The notes under the pieces were generated by a model. The model did no database searches. It was not told the origin of the DNA and saw nothing but the letters and a program-made list of their open reading frames with translations. From positions 1-15,443 of the forward strand of contig CAKSCN010000044.1 of NCBI GenBank assembly GCA_934444485.1: a stretch of DNA of 15,443 bases, read 5' to 3'. The DNA is from an uncultured Eubacteriales bacterium. GTDB taxonomy: Bacteria > Bacillota > Clostridia > Oscillospirales > CAG-382. Shown here in pieces: positions 1-6,619 of this stretch (position 1 is the first letter of the stretch; every line of letters starts with the position of its first letter). Position numbers and translations under genes: made by a program.

Positions 1-84
1 TGTGTAACCGGTTGCAAAGCAACCTCTGGAGCTGTCACGACGCAGTCGTTACGAAGTCGTCAGACTGAGGGACTGTCGGATAAG
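1..84 (+). repeat. module A copy 1 (partial at window edge)
   Basis: Nearly identical to 1551-1627. It contains GGTTGC-AAA-GCAACC and ACGAC-GCA-GTCGT triloop hairpins and ends CTGAGGGACTGTC. The rest of the module lies before the window. It is followed by module E. Confidence 0.85.
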
Positions 85-94
85 CAATTTCTCC

Positions 95-192
95 ATGGTA
101 TTTTGTAGGGAACGGGCTTGCTCGTTCCGGATGAACCCAACAAACGGTTATGTATATCGCGCCGTAGAGAACCGACAAACGATAAGCACCAT
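95..192 (+). repeat. module E copy 1
   Basis: Begins ATGGTATTTTGTAGGG and ends AACGATAAGCACCAT, so its ends form a short ATGGT/ACCAT inverted repeat. GTAG is directly followed by the hairpin GGAACG...CGTTCC (109-128), then a CGGTT...AACCG segment with a second GTAG. Confidence 0.8.
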
Positions 193-201
193 AATAATAT
201 T

Positions 202-260
202 GAAGAAAAGCGGAGCTTTTCAACCCCAATTTTCCATTCTCCACTCTCAATTCTCAATTC
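202..260 (+). repeat. D hairpin plus 7-bp-period CCATTCTC tract
   Basis: GAAAAGC (205-211) and GCTTTTC (215-221) form a hairpin with a GGA triloop. It is followed by tandem 7-nt units TCCATTC, TCCACTC and TCAATTC (twice) up to 260. Confidence 0.8.
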
Positions 261-295
261 ATATTCCCCTCCGTAATAATTTTACATTCTTCCCC

Positions 296-324
296 TTGAC
301 ATTACTATTCAATAGTGATATAAT
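296..324 (+). promoter_or_regulatory. sigma-A promoter of darA
   Basis: TTGACA at 296-301 and TATAAT at 319-324 are both perfect consensus hexamers with a 17-nt spacer. Transcription would start near 331, giving an untranslated leader of about 290 nt before darA. Confidence 0.9.
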
Positions 325-389
325 GATAAACTGTAGAAGTGTTGCCGAGAAATGCGGTTAAATGTAAACGGAGACTGAAAAAGAGCTGA

Positions 390-405
390 TGTTTCACATG
401 AAACA
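390..405. promoter_or_regulatory. parS-like (ParB/Spo0J) site
   Basis: TGTTTCACATGAAACA is one base away from the perfect 16-bp palindrome TGTTTCACGTGAAACA that ParB/Spo0J binds in Firmicutes. parS sites cluster around oriC, and the neighbouring genes darA, holB, ricT and dnaX are origin-proximal in Bacillus, which fits. The central mismatch lowers confidence. ParB binding is inferred. Confidence 0.55.
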
Positions 406-532
406 TTATATAAAGCGGCGTTTTCGGGCAAAAATATCTGCATTTGTGTAACTTTTGGTGCGGCAAAAAAGCTGAATTTGCGTGCGCAGAGCGGCGGACA
501 CTTTGTATTGATGACGGCAGATTTATGTGCGT

Positions 533-552
533 GATGCTGTTTTGGCAGCATC
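533..552 (+). other. leader hairpin upstream of darA
   Basis: GATGCTG (533-539) pairs with CAGCATC (546-552) around a 6-nt TTTTGG loop. No U-tract follows, so it is not an intrinsic terminator. It could affect leader stability or be chance. Confidence 0.3.
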
Positions 553-619
553 GCAAGGGCGCAAAGACCGAAAACGTACATATTATTATAACAAACATCA
601 CGGAAAAGGAGACATCAAA

Positions 620-961
620 ATGAAACTGATACTTGCGATAGTAAACAACGACGATGCGCCGATTGTGACGACGCAGCTCACAAAAGCAGGCTTCAACACG
701 ACAAAGATTGCGTCCACGGGCGGCTTTCTGATGTCGGGCAACACGACCTTTATCACCGGCGTTGACGACGACAAGGTTGACAGTGTGATTGACATCATTT
801 CACGCTTCAGCAAAAAGAGAATGCAGCCGTCGCTTGCGAACACCTCTTCAAGCGGCAGCACGTTCACCGGTGCGACCTCCGGCGTGGGACCCATTACCGA
901 GGTTCTTGTCGGCGGCGGCACGATTTTCGTTATGAATATCGAGAGATTCGAGCACGTCTGA
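620..961 (+). CDS. darA: DarA, PII-like cyclic-di-AMP receptor protein
   Basis: 113-residue cytoplasmic protein of the DarA/YaaQ (PstA) family, a trimeric PII-like protein that binds cyclic-di-AMP; its downstream partners are not settled. The N-terminus MKLILAIVNNDD, the segment STGGFL (residues 32-37) and SGNTTF (39-44), and the C-terminal EVLVGGGTIFVM strand match the family closely, and the length equals the usual ~109 residues. The start at 620 is chosen over an upstream in-frame ATG at 527 because AAGGAG (606-611) lies 8 nt before it and family similarity begins exactly there. In Bacillus yaaQ lies just upstream of holB, as here, but here about 900 bp of repeats separate them. It has its own sigma-A promoter about 290 nt upstream. 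Confidence 0.95.
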   Translation: MKLILAIVNNDDAPIVTTQLTKAGFNTTKIASTGGFLMSGNTTFITGVDDDKVDSVIDIISRFSKKRMQPSLANTSSSGSTFTGATSGVGPITEVLVGGGTIFVMNIERFEHV

Positions 962-1002
962 ACAATTGACGATTGACAATTGACAATTGACAATTGACGA
1001 TT
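962..1002 (+). repeat. 7-bp-period ATTGACA tract after darA
   Basis: Five or six tandem units ACAATTG/ACGATTG begin at the base after the darA stop codon, then run into ATTACGGGG and the B repeat. Confidence 0.85.
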
Positions 1003-1019
1003 ACGGGGATTACGAGGGT

Positions 1020-1447
1020 GTTCTTTTCTGAAGAAAAGAACCAAAAGACTTTAAAACGCAGAACTTCGTTCAGCGTGCAAAGCTGGCGCTTTGCAGGGGA
1101 CGGATATAGGGTAATTTTGAGGCTGTACCGCACAATGGCGCATATATGCGCATCATAGGCGACACCGCCGTCGTGAAATGGGCAGGACTCATCTTATCGG
1201 AGAAAATACCGTTCAACCTCGACGAAGTCTCGGTCGAAGGTAAGTTTGGCTTCAGGTTTTGTTGGGACAGTAATTTGTGGGAAACACCGTTCGCAATGAA
1301 ACGCCTCGCACAGCTCGACAATTTCATTTTTGCGAAGATGAGGTTCTTGGTGTGTACGTAAATTGTGGTTTGCGCTTGCTTATAGGGAATTCGGCGAAGA
1401 CGAAGCTTTCTTGAGAGTGCGAAGCTTGAAATTCGCACTTGCTCTTG
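1020..1447 (+). repeat. module B copy 1
   Basis: Starts with the hairpin GTTCTTTTC/TGAA/GAAAAGAAC (1020-1041). It continues with an ACGCAGAAC/GTTCAGCGT hairpin, GCAAAGC/GCTTTGC with a TGGC loop, the GGCGACACCGCCGTCGTG region, the CCTCGACGAAGTCTCGG middle segment and a 3' segment containing CGCCTCGCACAGCTCGAC. The tail carries a GTGCGAA/TTCGCAC hairpin. It fills most of the 962-1860 gap with modules A, E and a hairpin array. Confidence 0.85.
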
Positions 1448-1627
1448 GGTGTATTGGAGGCGACCACGTCGCCAGAGAAATTGCGAAGCAATTTACTCTC
1501 GAGTTGACCGTGTCAACTCCGGTGGCTCTGCCAACTCCGGAGGCATCCTCTGTGTAACCGGTTGCGAGGCAACCTCTGGAGCTGTCACGACGCAGTCGTT
1601 ACGAAGTCGTCAGACTGAGGGACTGTC
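1448..1627 (+). repeat. module A copy 2 (full length)
   Basis: A chain of short-loop hairpins: GGCGAC-CAC-GTCGCC, AAATTGC-GAA-GCAATTT, GAGTTGAC-CGT-GTCAACTC, TGGC-TCT-GCCA, GGTTGC-GAG-GCAACC and ACGAC-GCA-GTCGT. The reverse complement ends in the CCCTCAGTC and GCTCC strings also seen at 8384-8530 and 10951-11028. Confidence 0.85.
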
Positions 1628-1635
1628 AATTTAGC

Positions 1636-1693
1636 ACCGCACGCACGGTTATGCATATCGCACCGTAGAAAACCGGCAAACGGTAAGCACCAT
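1636..1693 (+). repeat. module E copy 2 (5'-truncated)
   Basis: Only the second half of module E, from CACGGTTATGCATATCGCACCG to GGTAAGCACCAT, joined directly to module A. The GTAGGG hairpin half is missing. Confidence 0.75.
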
Positions 1694-1701
1694 ACAATCA
1701 A

Positions 1702-1853
1702 TGAAGAAAAGCGCAGCTTTTCCACGTCAACGTTGCGAAGCGACACATCACGACGGCGGAGCCGTCACTTCACTTCGGCGCAAGCCGAAACTTCTCTCGT
1801 TCCGAAGGAACGACATCACTCTGAAAAGCGAAGCTTTCCAGCTCCTCCGGAGG
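1702..1853 (+). repeat. hairpin array 1 (upstream of holB)
   Basis: A D hairpin (GAAAAGC-GCA-GCTTTTC) is followed by short hairpins: GTTGC-GAA-GCGAC (1732-1744), GACGGC-GGA-GCCGTC (1752-1766), TTCGGC-GCAA-GCCGAA (1774-1789), TCGTTCC-GAA-GGAACGA (1797-1813), GAAAAGC-GAA-GCTTT and CCTCCGGAGG. The 7-nt spacers are ACATCAC, ACTTCAC and ACTTCTC. The array lies in the probable 5' untranslated region of holB. Confidence 0.85.
1844..1853 (+). promoter_or_regulatory. holB ribosome binding site inside a palindrome
   Basis: The Shine-Dalgarno GGAGG (1849-1853) is the right half of the palindrome CCTCCGGAGG, which is the last member of the hairpin array upstream of holB. Spacing to the ATG is 7 nt. The site could be self-sequestered or pair between transcripts; that effect is inferred. 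Confidence 0.6.
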
Positions 1854-1860
1854 TAATAAC

Positions 1861-2886
1861 ATGACAAATAACATTTCCTCCGTCACAAGGGCGGAAGAGC
1901 TTGAGGCGTCGCTTTGCGGACTTGCTCTGAGAGGTGCGCTTCCGCATACGATAATAATAGAGGGTGCGGACGTGTCGGTTCGCCGTGAAATAATGCGTGC
2001 GGCTGCACGTGCTCTTGTTTGCACCGACGCCGGAAAGAGCGGGGCAGGGAAGCCTTGCGGAGAGTGCGAGAGCTGCAAAATGTTCGGAAGTGCGGCGTTT
2101 GCCGACGGCGGTGACCTTGATTTTGCGCATCCCGACATAAAGGTTTTCGAGAAGCTTGCAAAGAGCGGAAAGCCTGTGTCGGTTGACGACGTGCGCAGTG
2201 TGAAATCGGACGCATACATTGCGCCTGTTGCGGCGGAGTGCAAGATATATATTGCGCTGAATGCCGAGAAGCTTAACGTACAGTCGCAGAATGCTCTTTT
2301 GAAGCTGCTCGAAGAGCCTCCGAAGAACGTTTACTTTATATTTTCGTGTCCGTCGGCTAAGATGATGCTTGAGACGGTGCGGTCGAGGGCGTCGGTTTAC
2401 TCTGCCGGAAGCCTGTCCGAGGCGGAGGCGGAGAAGTATGTGCGTGCGCTGTTCCCGAAGAGCGGCGACGATTTTATATTGCGCACGGCACGGCTTTACC
2501 GCAGCTGCGACGGATTTGCGATAGAGAATGCGAGTGCGCAGAGCCTTGAGGCGGCGTACAGTGCGGCCGACGTTTTTTTCACCGGCGGCATACCGGAACT
2601 TTTGTTTTCGTCGAGGAAGAGTGCCGACCCTAAAGATTTGCAGCTGACGTTTGAAGTCATGACCGTTGCGGCACGTGATGCGCTTTTGTACGCCGTGTGC
2701 AAAAAAGAGGGCGTTTCGTTTGACTCCGGGCGTGCCGTTGTGCTTTCGGACGATACTTTACGCAAAGCTTCGCTCACCGTTTCTGCGGCGTCCTCACTCT
2801 GCTCGGTTTTTTCCGACGCCGCTCTGCGTCTCTCCGAGTCCGCTAACCCAAACGCCGTTCTCGCCTCCGTTGCCGCTGCGCTGTGA
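1861..2886 (+). CDS. holB: DNA polymerase III subunit delta'
   Basis: 341-residue delta' subunit of the clamp loader, working with DnaX and delta to load the beta sliding clamp. A four-cysteine zinc module is visible (C54, C66, C69, C72; PCGECESC). The P-loop position (around IIIEGADVSVRRE, 31-43) lacks GKT, as expected for the non-ATPase delta'. The AAA+ hallmark NALLKLLEEPP spans 144-154. The SRC motif, which donates the arginine finger, reads S175-R176-A177: serine and arginine are kept and the cysteine is lost. The start is fixed by GGAGG at 1849-1853. DnaX, its partner, lies about 8.5 kb downstream. The gene follows a hairpin array and is followed at once by an ATTGACA tract and a B repeat. 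Confidence 0.93.
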   Translation: MTNNISSVTRAEELEASLCGLALRGALPHTIIIEGADVSVRREIMRAAARALVCTDAGKSGAGKPCGECESCKMFGSAAFADGGDLDFAHPDIKVFEKLAKSGKPVSVDDVRSVKSDAYIAPVAAECKIYIALNAEKLNVQSQNALLKLLEEPPKNVYFIFSCPSAKMMLETVRSRASVYSAGSLSEAEAEKYVRALFPKSGDDFILRTARLYRSCDGFAIENASAQSLEAAYSAADVFFTGGIPELLFSSRKSADPKDLQLTFEVMTVAARDALLYAVCKKEGVSFDSGRAVVLSDDTLRKASLTVSAASSLCSVFSDAALRLSESANPNAVLASVAAAL

Positions 2887-2902
2887 GCTTACGGGACGTA
2901 AA

Positions 2903-2981
2903 ACAATTGACGATTGACAATTGACAATTGACGATTACGGGAGCCGCTCGCCGCGGGGGCTTTACGGGAGCTTACGGGAGT
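2903..2981 (+). repeat. ATTGACA tract and CTTACGGG repeats after holB
   Basis: Four to five 7-nt ACAATTG/ACGATTG units are followed by ATTACGGGAGCCGCTCGCCG, then GGGGGCTTTACGGG and GCTTACGGG, leading into module B. Confidence 0.8.
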
Positions 2982-3320
2982 GTTCTTTTCTGAAGAAAAG
3001 AACCAAAGGACTTTAAAACGCAGAACTTCGTTCAGCGTGCAAAGCTGGCGCTTTGCAGGGGACGGATTTAATGTAATTTTGAGGTGGTACCGAAGTCGGC
3101 GCATATATGCGCATCATAGGCGACACCGCCGTCGTGAAATGAGGCAAGACTCATCTTATCCGAGGTTAGAGCGTTCAACCTCGACGAAGTCTCGGTCGAA
3201 GGTGGGGTTGGTATCAGGCTTTGTGGGGACTTAATCCGAGGTTCAGCCGTTCCCGAAATTTGTACCTCACTCCGTTCGACGACAAATTACGGAAAGATGG
3301 GCTTTTTGGAAAGTGCGTGT
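2982..3320 (+). repeat. module B copy 2
   Basis: Same start as copy 1, including the ACGCAGAAC/GTTCAGCGT and GCAAAGC/GCTTTGC hairpins and the CCTCGACGAAGTCTCGG middle segment. It differs in the 3' segment, which is the ACAAATTACGG type pairing with CCCGAAATTTGT. Confidence 0.85.
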
Positions 3321-3321
3321 T

Positions 3322-3363
3322 AACGATTGACGATTGACGATTGACAATTGACGATTGACAATT
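3322..3363 (+). repeat. 7-bp-period ATTGACA tract before ricT
   Basis: Six tandem units ACGATTG/ACAATTG. Here the tract lies after module B instead of before it. Confidence 0.8.
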
Positions 3364-3427
3364 ATGTCGGAAATTTTGAGCGAATGCGTATTATCAAAGG
3401 TCGGCGATTATCGGAGAAAACGGCGGG

Positions 3428-3625
3428 AGACAAGCCGCCCGCCCTACAAAATGTCAGGGAGGCTGTGCAAAATGTTTATCGCAAACATAACCACCCTCAG
3501 CAAAAATCCGACATTCCGTTAACGGTATGTTCTCAAAATCAGCACCGTATAACCAATGAAGAAAAACGTTTCAGAGTTTTTCCTCCCCAATTCCGCATTA
3601 TGAATTCCGCATTCAGCATTATCAA
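3428..3625 (+). repeat. degenerate E/D remnants and 7-bp-period tract before ricT
   Basis: GGCGGGAGACAAGCCGCCCG followed by CCCTACAAAATG (about 3432-3465) is the GTAGGG hairpin end of module E in reverse, with a GGCGGG/CCCGCC stem. A D-type hairpin GAAAAAC...GTTTTTC spans about 3560-3582. Tandem 7-nt units ATTCCGC, ATTATGA and ATTCAGC follow (3588-3624). The remainder of 3364-3667 shows no gene. Confidence 0.6.
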
Positions 3626-3667
3626 ATAAAATTTATACGATACAGTTAAGAAGATGAAAGGAAAAAT

Positions 3668-6178
3668 ATGGCAAACAACAACGACAGAAACGACGAAAAG
3701 AGATACGCCAAGCCCGGCGACGACAACATAGTATCGGGAAAGGGCTTTCTGATATCGATGCCGGCGTTCAGAAAAGGAAACAAGAACCCGGCGAAAGCAC
3801 TCATAGATTCGACAAATGCGCCTCAGGCGGCAAAGTCAGACGTACCCGGCAGGGGAGAAAGAGCCGAGAACGCAAAGGAAAACGACCGCACACGCTTCGG
3901 CGGCAAGGGCAAGCGTCCCGAGAGCGGCAGAGACAACGGCGAAAAGAACGCCGCAAACACAGCTTCCGAGGTCAGAGCGAACGGCGGCGCAAATACGGAC
4001 GTCGCACAGCGCACGGAAAGCGGAGAGAAGCGTGACGGAGGACGACGCAGCCGAAACCGCAGGCCGCAGAACAGAAACGAGGAGAGAAACTCTGCCGAGG
4101 TAAAGACGAACGTCGGCGACGGTGAGAACGCAAAGGACGCAAAGGGTCGCAGTGACGCCGGAAACGCCAAGCGCACAAAAGGCGAAGCCGAAGCTGCCGC
4201 TGCGGAAAAGTCGGACGTCAGAGAGCGTGAGGACGGCGCAAAGAGAGGCGACAACAACCGCAAACGTGGCGGCAGGGGCAGAAACGATTCGCAGTCGGAG
4301 AAGCAGAACGCAAACCGGAAGATAGGACAGCCGGAGAAGAATGCCGACACTCAGCCGAACGGACAGCAGGGAAAACAGCCGAACAGGCAGACGGTAAAGC
4401 CGGCGAAGCAGTCGGACAGACAGTCGGCAAAGTCGGCGGACGGCAAGCAGGGCAAGCCGAACAACGGTCAGCAGGGAAGCCGGCAGGGCGCACAGCAGGC
4501 GAAAAAGGCGCAGGAGACAGCCGCAAAGGTAGGCGCAGAGGGCGGTGCGCAGGCAAAGAAGACCGCAAACTCCCGTCAGAACGACGGTGCGCAGAACGAG
4601 AATCGCCGTGACGGCGGCCGCAGAAGACGTGGTGCCGAGAAGGTCGAAAAGGCGGCTCAGGCGCCGAGAAAGGCAGTGTCGGGAGCGACCAAAAACGCAG
4701 GAGTGGGAGACGTTTCCGGAGGCGGACTGTTTTCGGCTGCGCCCATGCGCCGTGACGACAGCTTCTTCTCACGCTTCGACGCCGCAGAAGAGGAAATAAA
4801 AGGTAAAAAGAAGAAGGCGCAGGTCGCCGAGGCGGAGCCTGTGCTTGTGGACAGAAACCGTCCCCTTGCGGAGCAGATCGAGGAAGAGATGAAGGTACGC
4901 CGTGAGGAGCAGAAGAAAGTGAGCGACAAGACGGAGGTCGTCGGCGTTCGTTTCAGAGATTCCGGCAAGATTTACTATTTCGACCCGCAGGGACTCAAAA
5001 TTGCCGCCGACAGCAGGGTAATAGTTGACACGCAAAAGGGCATTGAGTACGCCTTTGCGGCCATCGGCAACACCTTTGTATCGACCTCGAAGGTCATTCT
5101 TCCGCTTCGTCCCATTATAAGGACGGCGACGCCTGCCGACACCGAGCGTTACAAGAACAACAAGCGTCTCGAAGCGGAGGCGTCGGAGGTGTTCAAGGAC
5201 AAAGTGGCGAAGCTCGGACTTGAAATGGCTCTCGTTTACGTCGAGTACGCCTTTGACAACAGCAAGCTGATATTCTACTTCACGGCGGACGGCAGAATCG
5301 ATTTCCGCGAGCTTATCAAGGAGCTTGCGTCGGTATTCAGAACGAGAATAGAGCTGCGCCAGATAGGCGTGCGTGACGAAGCGAAGCTTGTCGGGGGACT
5401 CGGCATATGCGGAAGACCCGTTTGCTGCAACACGTTCCTCTCGGACTTTTCGCAGGTGTCGATAAAGATGGCGAAGGAGCAGAATCTGTTCCTCAATTCG
5501 TCGAAGATTTCGGGGACGTGCGGCAGGTTCATGTGCTGTCTCAAGTACGAGGACGAGTCCTACAGGCGTGAGTACGAGATTACGCCCAGAGTCGGCGAAG
5601 AGGTGAACACGCCCGAAGGAATAATCTGCAAGGTTGTCGAGAGCAATGCGCTCACGGGTGTTGTCAAGGCAATTCCCCTCGGAGCGGAGAAGGGCGACGG
5701 TGCGCCGAAGGTATACGACCGTTCGGAGCTTACTTTTGTAAATCCGAGACCCGAGAAGAAGAAGCCTGAGGCTGCGGCGGTCGAGTCCGCTGATGAAAAT
5801 CCGAGCGGCAACGTTCCGGAGAAGTCCGAGACATCCGAGAAGCCTGAGAAGTCCGAGAAGTCCGAGAAGTCCGAGAAGTCCGAGAAAAAGGCAGAGCCGA
5901 CCGCCGGCGTTGTAAAAGAGACAATGTCAGCGGTTTCCGATAAGGCTGCCGACGCAGGCAACAGTGCGGCTAAGGTCGGCAAACCCGATAAAACAGAACA
6001 GGCGTTCGCTGACGGAATAATCAAGATAGACGAAGACGAAGCTGCGATAGAGGCGGCGATACTCGCAGAGGGCTACGAAATAAAGAAATCCGAACTCGGC
6101 GATGACTTCAAGGTCAGCAGTGAGTCTACCTCCAAAAATTCCGCTTTCGCCGACGGCGTTATCTCAATCGAGGAGTAA
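3668..6178 (+). CDS. ricT: RicT/YaaT-type PSP1-domain protein with giant disordered extensions
   Basis: 836 residues. The conserved PSP1/YaaT core occupies roughly 418-690. It holds two paired cysteine motifs, GICGRPVCC (C581, C586, C587) and GTCGRFMCC (C618, C623, C624), followed by LKYE. In Bacillus, RicT (YaaT) forms the RicAFT complex, which carries iron-sulfur clusters and directs RNase Y processing; the known protein is about 275 residues. Here about 415 residues precede the core. They are extremely rich in K, R, N, Q, E, G and A, with arginine-rich patches near 123-136, 196-205 and 312-325, so they look disordered and possibly RNA-binding (inference). A tail of about 145 residues carries repeated EKS units (717-742) and two AFADG copies. 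The start is supported by AAAGGA at 3657-3662. It follows holB as yaaT does in Bacillus. Confidence 0.88.
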   Translation: MANNNDRNDEKRYAKPGDDNIVSGKGFLISMPAFRKGNKNPAKALIDSTNAPQAAKSDVPGRGERAENAKENDRTRFGGKGKRPESGRDNGEKNAANTASEVRANGGANTDVAQRTESGEKRDGGRRSRNRRPQNRNEERNSAEVKTNVGDGENAKDAKGRSDAGNAKRTKGEAEAAAAEKSDVREREDGAKRGDNNRKRGGRGRNDSQSEKQNANRKIGQPEKNADTQPNGQQGKQPNRQTVKPAKQSDRQSAKSADGKQGKPNNGQQGSRQGAQQAKKAQETAAKVGAEGGAQAKKTANSRQNDGAQNENRRDGGRRRRGAEKVEKAAQAPRKAVSGATKNAGVGDVSGGGLFSAAPMRRDDSFFSRFDAAEEEIKGKKKKAQVAEAEPVLVDRNRPLAEQIEEEMKVRREEQKKVSDKTEVVGVRFRDSGKIYYFDPQGLKIAADSRVIVDTQKGIEYAFAAIGNTFVSTSKVILPLRPIIRTATPADTERYKNNKRLEAEASEVFKDKVAKLGLEMALVYVEYAFDNSKLIFYFTADGRIDFRELIKELASVFRTRIELRQIGVRDEAKLVGGLGICGRPVCCNTFLSDFSQVSIKMAKEQNLFLNSSKISGTCGRFMCCLKYEDESYRREYEITPRVGEEVNTPEGIICKVVESNALTGVVKAIPLGAEKGDGAPKVYDRSELTFVNPRPEKKKPEAAAVESADENPSGNVPEKSETSEKPEKSEKSEKSEKSEKKAEPTAGVVKETMSAVSDKAADAGNSAAKVGKPDKTEQAFADGIIKIDEDEAAIEAAILAEGYEIKKSELGDDFKVSSESTSKNSAFADGVISIEE
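5817..5888 (+). repeat. tandem EKS-coding repeat within ricT
   Basis: A 9-nt unit close to GAGAAGTCC recurs in frame and codes Glu-Lys-Ser units in the C-terminal tail of ricT. Replication slippage could change its length without shifting the frame. Confidence 0.8.
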
Positions 6179-6204
6179 CGAGGGCCGCAGGGGCTTACGG
6201 GGGT

Positions 6205-6535
6205 GTACTTTTCTTGAAAGAAAAGTACCAAAAGAACTTTAGGTCGCAAAGCTGGCGCTTTGCAGGGGACGGATTATATTTAATCCGAGAGATACCGCAC
6301 AACGGCGTCATAGGCGACACCGCCGTTGTGAAATGAGGCAGACCGTGCATATCGGAGGATATTCCGTTCAACCTCGACGAGGTCTCGGTCGAAGATGAGG
6401 TTGGCTTCAGGCTTTGTGGGGACTTAATCCGAACTTCTCCCGTTCCCGAAATTTGTACCTCACTTCGTTCGACGACAAATTACGGAAAGATGAGGTTTTT
6501 TGGAGAATGCATTGCTCGAGGTTCGCATTCTCTCC
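6205..6535 (+). repeat. module B copy 3 (after ricT)
   Basis: The opening hairpin is GTACTTTTCTT/AAGAAAAGTAC (6205-6228), with A-T in place of the T-A pair of other copies. GCAAAGC/GCTTTGC, CACAACGGCG/CGCCGTTGTG (10 bp), the CCTCGACGAGGTCTCGG middle segment and the ACAAATTACGG 3' segment follow. It ends with GAGAATGC/GCATTCTC. Confidence 0.85.
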
Positions 6536-6612
6536 ATGGTATTTTGTAGCAAGAACCGAACGTAAGGTTATTGTTTTCATACCGTAGAAAACATACAAAC
6601 GATAAGCACCAT
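6536..6612 (+). repeat. module E copy 3
   Basis: ATGGTATTTTGTAGC to GATAAGCACCAT. The hairpin after GTAG is reduced. It runs directly from module B. Confidence 0.75.
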
Positions 6613-6619
6613 ACAATCA

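Larger units (their letters stand above)
331..619 (+). other. long unassigned 5' leader of darA
   Basis: About 290 nt between the predicted transcription start and the darA start codon. It does not resemble the repeat modules that fill other gaps in the window. It contains a parS-like palindrome (390-405) and a 7-bp hairpin (533-552). I see no riboswitch class that I recognise, and specifically no ydaO-type cyclic-di-AMP riboswitch signature. A regulatory leader or a small RNA is possible but not shown. Confidence 0.4.

Noticed and set aside
527..619. Upstream ATG start for darA
   Set aside because: It would add 31 residues foreign to the family, and the good ribosome site precedes 620.
331..619. 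ydaO-type cyclic-di-AMP riboswitch
   Set aside because: Considered because darA binds cyclic-di-AMP, but I see none of the conserved core of that riboswitch.
1020..1041. Module B opening hairpin as an ordinary intrinsic terminator
   Set aside because: The stem is A/T-rich and is followed by CCAAAAGACTTTA, not a U-tract, on either strand. One copy (10383) is not after a gene.
3823..4350. Reverse-strand ORFs within the ricT 5' region
   Set aside because: Low-complexity S/P/F/R-rich antisense translation of the biased ricT coding strand.
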